Of a DNA stretch of 64,000 nt, positions 61,228 through 64,000 are shown one piece after another. The notes under the pieces are model-generated. The model was not told where the DNA came from, ran no database searches, and saw only the letters and a list, made by a program, of their open reading frames with translations. Made by a program: the position numbers and the translations under genes. Source of the stretch: Camelus bactrianus (lineage: Eukaryota; Chordata; Mammalia; Artiodactyla; Camelidae); contig NC_133569.1 in NCBI RefSeq assembly GCF_048773025.1, positions 4,092,001 through 4,156,000 of the forward strand. Direction: 5' to 3'. Every line of letters starts with the position of its first letter. Positions within the stretch are counted from its first letter, which is position 1.

Positions 61228-63835
61228 GAGGTACATGCTCCAACTTGGTTTTTACAGTGAAAACTGCAGGAACTTCAAACCGGCACTAGGAAACAGACCG
61301 AGAAACCAGAGTAAAAGTTTCTCCTGCAAACCGTTCCCATTGTGCTAGATGAACGAACGTCTCTCCACATGCTCAGTTCTGAAAGTTAAGTGTGTGTGAA
61401 AGCCGTCCTTCACCTAGATTGTTGGGAACACAAAGTTTCTCTTCAGTTGCAAACTCCACTGCATACATATATATGGGGAGGTACTAGCTCCAACTCGGAT
61501 TTACAGTGAAAACTGCAGGAACTTCAAACCGGCACAAGTAAACAGACTGAGAAACCAGAGTAAAAGTTTCTCCTGCAACCCGTTCCCTTTGTGCTAGATG
61601 AACGAACGTCTTTCCACATGCTCAGTTCTGAGAGATAATTGTGTGTGAAAGCCGTCCTTCACCTAGCGTTTTGGGAACACAAAGTTTCTCTTCAGTTGCA
61701 AAATCCACTCCATACATATATAAGGGGATGTACTAGCTTCAACTCGGTTTTACAGTGAAAACTGCAGGAACTTCAAACCGGCACTAGGAAACAGACTGAG
61801 AAACCAGAGTAAATGTTTCTCCTGCAACCCGTTCCTTTTGTGCTAGATGAACGAACGTCTCTCCACATGCTCAGTTCTGAGAGACAATTGTGTGTGGAAG
61901 GCGAACTTCACCTAGCTTGTTGGGAACACAAAGTTTCTCTTCAGTTCCAATTTCCACTGCATACATATATATGGGGAGGTACTAGCTCCAACTCGGTTTT
62001 AAAGTGAAAACTGCAGGAAATTCAAACCGGCACTAGGAAACAGACTGAGAAACCAGAGTAAAAGTTTCACCTGCAAACCGTTCCCTTTTTGCTAGATGAA
62101 CGAACGTCTCTCCACATGCTCAGTTCTGAGAGATAAGTGTGTGTGAAAGCCGTCCTTCACCTAGCTTGTTGGGAACACAAAGTTTCTCTTCAGTTGCAAA
62201 CTCCACTCCATTCATATATATGGGGAAGTACTAGCTCCAACTCGGTTTTACTGTGAAAACTGCAGGAACTTCAAACAGGCACTAGGAAACAGACTGAGAA
62301 ACCAGAGTAAAAGTTTCTCCTGCAACCCGTTCCTTTGTGCTAGATGAACGAACGTCTCTCCACATGCTCAGTTCTGAGAGATAAGTGTGTGTGAAAGCCG
62401 TCCTTCAACTAGCTTGTTGGGAACACAAAGTTTCTCTTCAGTGGCAAACTCCACTCCATACATATATATGGGGAGGTACTAGCTCCAACTCGGTTTTGCA
62501 GTGAAAACTGCAGGAACTTCAAACCGGCACTAGGAAACAGACTGAGAAACCAGAGTAAAAGTTTCTCCTGCAACCCGTTCCTTTGTGCTAGATGAACGAA
62601 CGTCTCTCCACATGCTCAGTTGTGAGAGATAATTGTGTGAGAAAGCCGTCCTTCACCTAGCTTGTTGGGAACACAAAGATTCCCTTCAGTTGCAAATTCC
62701 ACTCCATACATATATATGGGGAGGTACTAGCTCCAACTCGGTTTACAGTGAAAACTGCAGGACCTTCAAACCAGCACTAGGAAACAGACTGAGAAACCAG
62801 AGTAAAAGTTTCCCCTGCAACCCGTTCCCTTTGTGCTAGATGAACGAACGTCTCTCGACATGCTCAGTTCTGAGAGATAAGTGTGTGTGAAAGCCGTCCT
62901 TCACCTAGCTTGTTGGGAACACAAAGTTTCTCTTCAGCTGCAAACTCCAATCCATACATATATATGGGGAGGTACTAACTCCAACTCTGTTTTACAGTGA
63001 AAACTGCAGGAACTTCAAACCGGCACTAGGAAACAGACCGAGAAACCAGAGTAAAAGTTTCTCCTGCAACCCGTTCCATTTGTGCTAAATGAACGAACGT
63101 CTCTCCACATGCTCAGTTCTGAGTGATAAGTGTGTGTGGAAGCCGTAATTCATCTAGCTTGTTGGGAACACAAAGTTTCTCTTCAGTTGCAAACTCCACT
63201 CCATACATATATATGGGGAGGTACTACCTCCAACTCGGTTTTACAGTGAAAACTGCAGGAACTTCAAACCGGCACTAGGAAACAGACCGAGAAACTAGAG
63301 TAAAAGTTTCTCCTGCAACCCGTTCCCTTTGTGCTAGATGAACGAACGTCTCTCCACATGCTCAGTTCTGAAAGATAATTGGGTGTGTAAGCCGTCCTTC
63401 ACCTAGATTGTTGGGAAAACAAAGTTTCTCTTCAGTTGCAAACTCCTCTCCATACATATATATGGGGAGGTAATAGCTCCAACACGGTTTTACTGTGAAA
63501 ACTGCAGGAATTTCACACCGGCACTAGGAAACAGACTGAGAAACCAGAGTAAAAGTTTCTCCTGCAACCCGTTCCCTTTGTGCTAGATGAACGATCGTCT
63601 CTCGACATGCTCAGTTCTGAGAGATAAGTGTGTTTGAAAGCCGTCCTTCACCTAGCTTGTTGGGAACACAAAGTTTCTCTTCAGTTGCAAACTCCACTCC
63701 ATACATATATATCGGGAGGTACTAGCTCCAACTCGGTTTTACAGTGAAAACTGCAGGAACTTCAAACCGGCACTAGGAAACAGACCGAGAAACCAGAGTA
63801 AAAGTTTATCCTGCAAATCGTTCCATTTGTGCTAA
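61228..63835 (+). repeat. Divergent monomers at the right side
   Basis: About ten monomers lie here with private changes (AACTTGGTTTTTAC near 61,243, GCGTTTTGGG near 61,666, TTCCAATTTCC near 61,945, GTGGCAAAC near 62,441, GTTTTGCAGTG near 62,494). One at 61,849 shares GAGACAATTG and GGCGAACTTC with 49,145. The pair CTGAAAGATAATTG then CTCTCGACATGC appears again near 63,350-63,610. I saw no repeated order inside this stretch. Confidence 0.75.
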
Positions 63836-64000
63836 ATGAACGAACGTCTCTCCACATGCTCAGTTCTGAGAGAAAAGTGTGTGTGGAAGCCTTCCTTCAC
63901 CTAGCTTGTTGGGAACACAAAGTTTCTCTTCAGTTGCAAACTCCACTCCATACATATATATGGGGAGGTAATAGCTCCAACTCGGTTTTACAGTGAAAAT
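63836..64000 (+). repeat. Partial monomer at the right edge
   Basis: A monomer begins at ATGAACGAACG and is cut by the window end after 165 bases, in GTGAAAAT. The array continues to the right. Confidence 0.9.

Larger units (their letters stand above)
1..64000 (+). repeat. Satellite DNA array, 249 bp monomer, about 257 monomers head to tail
   Basis: Every part of the window can be placed on one 249 bp repeat, always in the same orientation. Monomer starts (ATGAACGAACG, following TGCTAG or TGCTAA) recur every 247-250 bp from 148 to 63,836, which fits 256 complete monomers with a mean of about 248.8 bp. Common length variants are 248 bp (one A or G lost in the GTAAAAGTTTC stretch) and 250 bp (one extra A in GGGAACAAAAAAGTTTC). 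I saw no inverted monomer, no transposable element and no unique spacer, so all stretches between named blocks below are more monomers. Such arrays are eukaryotic heterochromatin. Whether this one is centromeric, subtelomeric or interstitial cannot be told from sequence alone. Confidence 0.98.

Noticed and set aside
114-62839. Forty or so open frames of 60-84 codons on the plus strand and a few on the minus strand
   Set aside because: They all lie at fixed phases of the 249 bp monomer, are near-copies of one another, open or close with single satellite variants, and show no domain, signal peptide or initiation context. They are translations of satellite DNA, so I list no coding sequence.
1-64000. 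CRISPR array
   Set aside because: The repeats are 249 bp, directly adjacent, with no short repeat separated by unique spacers and no cas genes.
1-64000. CENP-B box
   Set aside because: The nearest stretches (CCCGTTCC and ATGAACGAACG) do not give the required bases at the required spacing on either strand.
1-64000. Ribosomal, 5S or other RNA gene cluster
   Set aside because: No monomer part matches rRNA or 5S sequence that I recognise. The TA-rich and GT-rich runs and the variability between monomers are not those of an RNA gene.
1-64000. Transposable elements, viral fossils or nested insertions
   Set aside because: Monomer spacing never departs from 247-250 bp and no target duplications, terminal repeats or poly-A tails were seen.
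1-64000. Telomere repeat or subtelomeric junction
   Set aside because: No short telomere-type repeat on either strand, and the array continues past both edges.
1-64000. Internal subrepeats showing the 249 bp monomer arose from a smaller unit
   Set aside because: CTAG occurs four times at 51-70 bp spacing and GGAAACAGACC resembles AGAAACCAGAG, but flanking bases do not align, so I do not claim an ancestral subunit.

Overview
The window is one uninterrupted head-to-tail tandem array of a single satellite repeat, all on the same strand, with no gene, RNA gene or transposable element that I can support. The monomer is 249 bp. Taking the start at the recurring ATGAACGAACG, the first complete monomer begins at 148 and the last phase mark is at 63,836. 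That spacing fits 256 complete monomers averaging about 248.8 bp, with partial monomers at both ends. The array therefore runs past both edges. A consensus read by eye is about 46% GC and carries a PstI site (CTGCAG), a short GT run, a CATATATATG palindrome and several short inverted repeats. Only a eukaryotic genome normally carries arrays like this, in centromeric, pericentromeric, subtelomeric or other heterochromatin. Nothing in the sequence lets me name the species or the chromosomal location.

The interest lies in how monomer variants are ordered. Shared variant bases show higher-order repeats (HORs) at several scales. 1-3,382: a 6-monomer unit (1,493 bp) present twice with no difference seen. 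3,383-7,358: a 4-monomer unit (994 bp) repeated a little over twice. 7,359-14,319: successive 10-mer (2,487 bp), 11-mer (2,734 bp) and cut-off 11-mer units, ending in a hybrid monomer. 14,320-18,300: an older 6-mer pair. 18,301-27,780: more divergent, mostly monomeric sequence with relics of the 6-mer and a 7-mer pair. 27,780-43,195: a second set of variants, including a block duplicated about 9,950 bp apart. 43,196-55,655: a 26-monomer, 6,471 bp unit present twice with only two differences seen over 5,989 aligned bases. 55,656-61,228: reshuffled pieces of that unit plus a 250 bp monomer amplified one to three. 61,229-64,000: divergent monomers.

There are no cooperating genes. The short open frames of 60-84 codons, including several of exactly 82 codons, are translations of the repeat. 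The monomer length is divisible by three, which makes the same frame recur. The layout fits repeated unequal exchange or replication slippage acting at 1, 2, 4, 6, 7, 10, 11, 14 and 26 monomers. All variant comparisons were made by eye, so boundaries are good to a few bases only where stated and identity figures are estimates.
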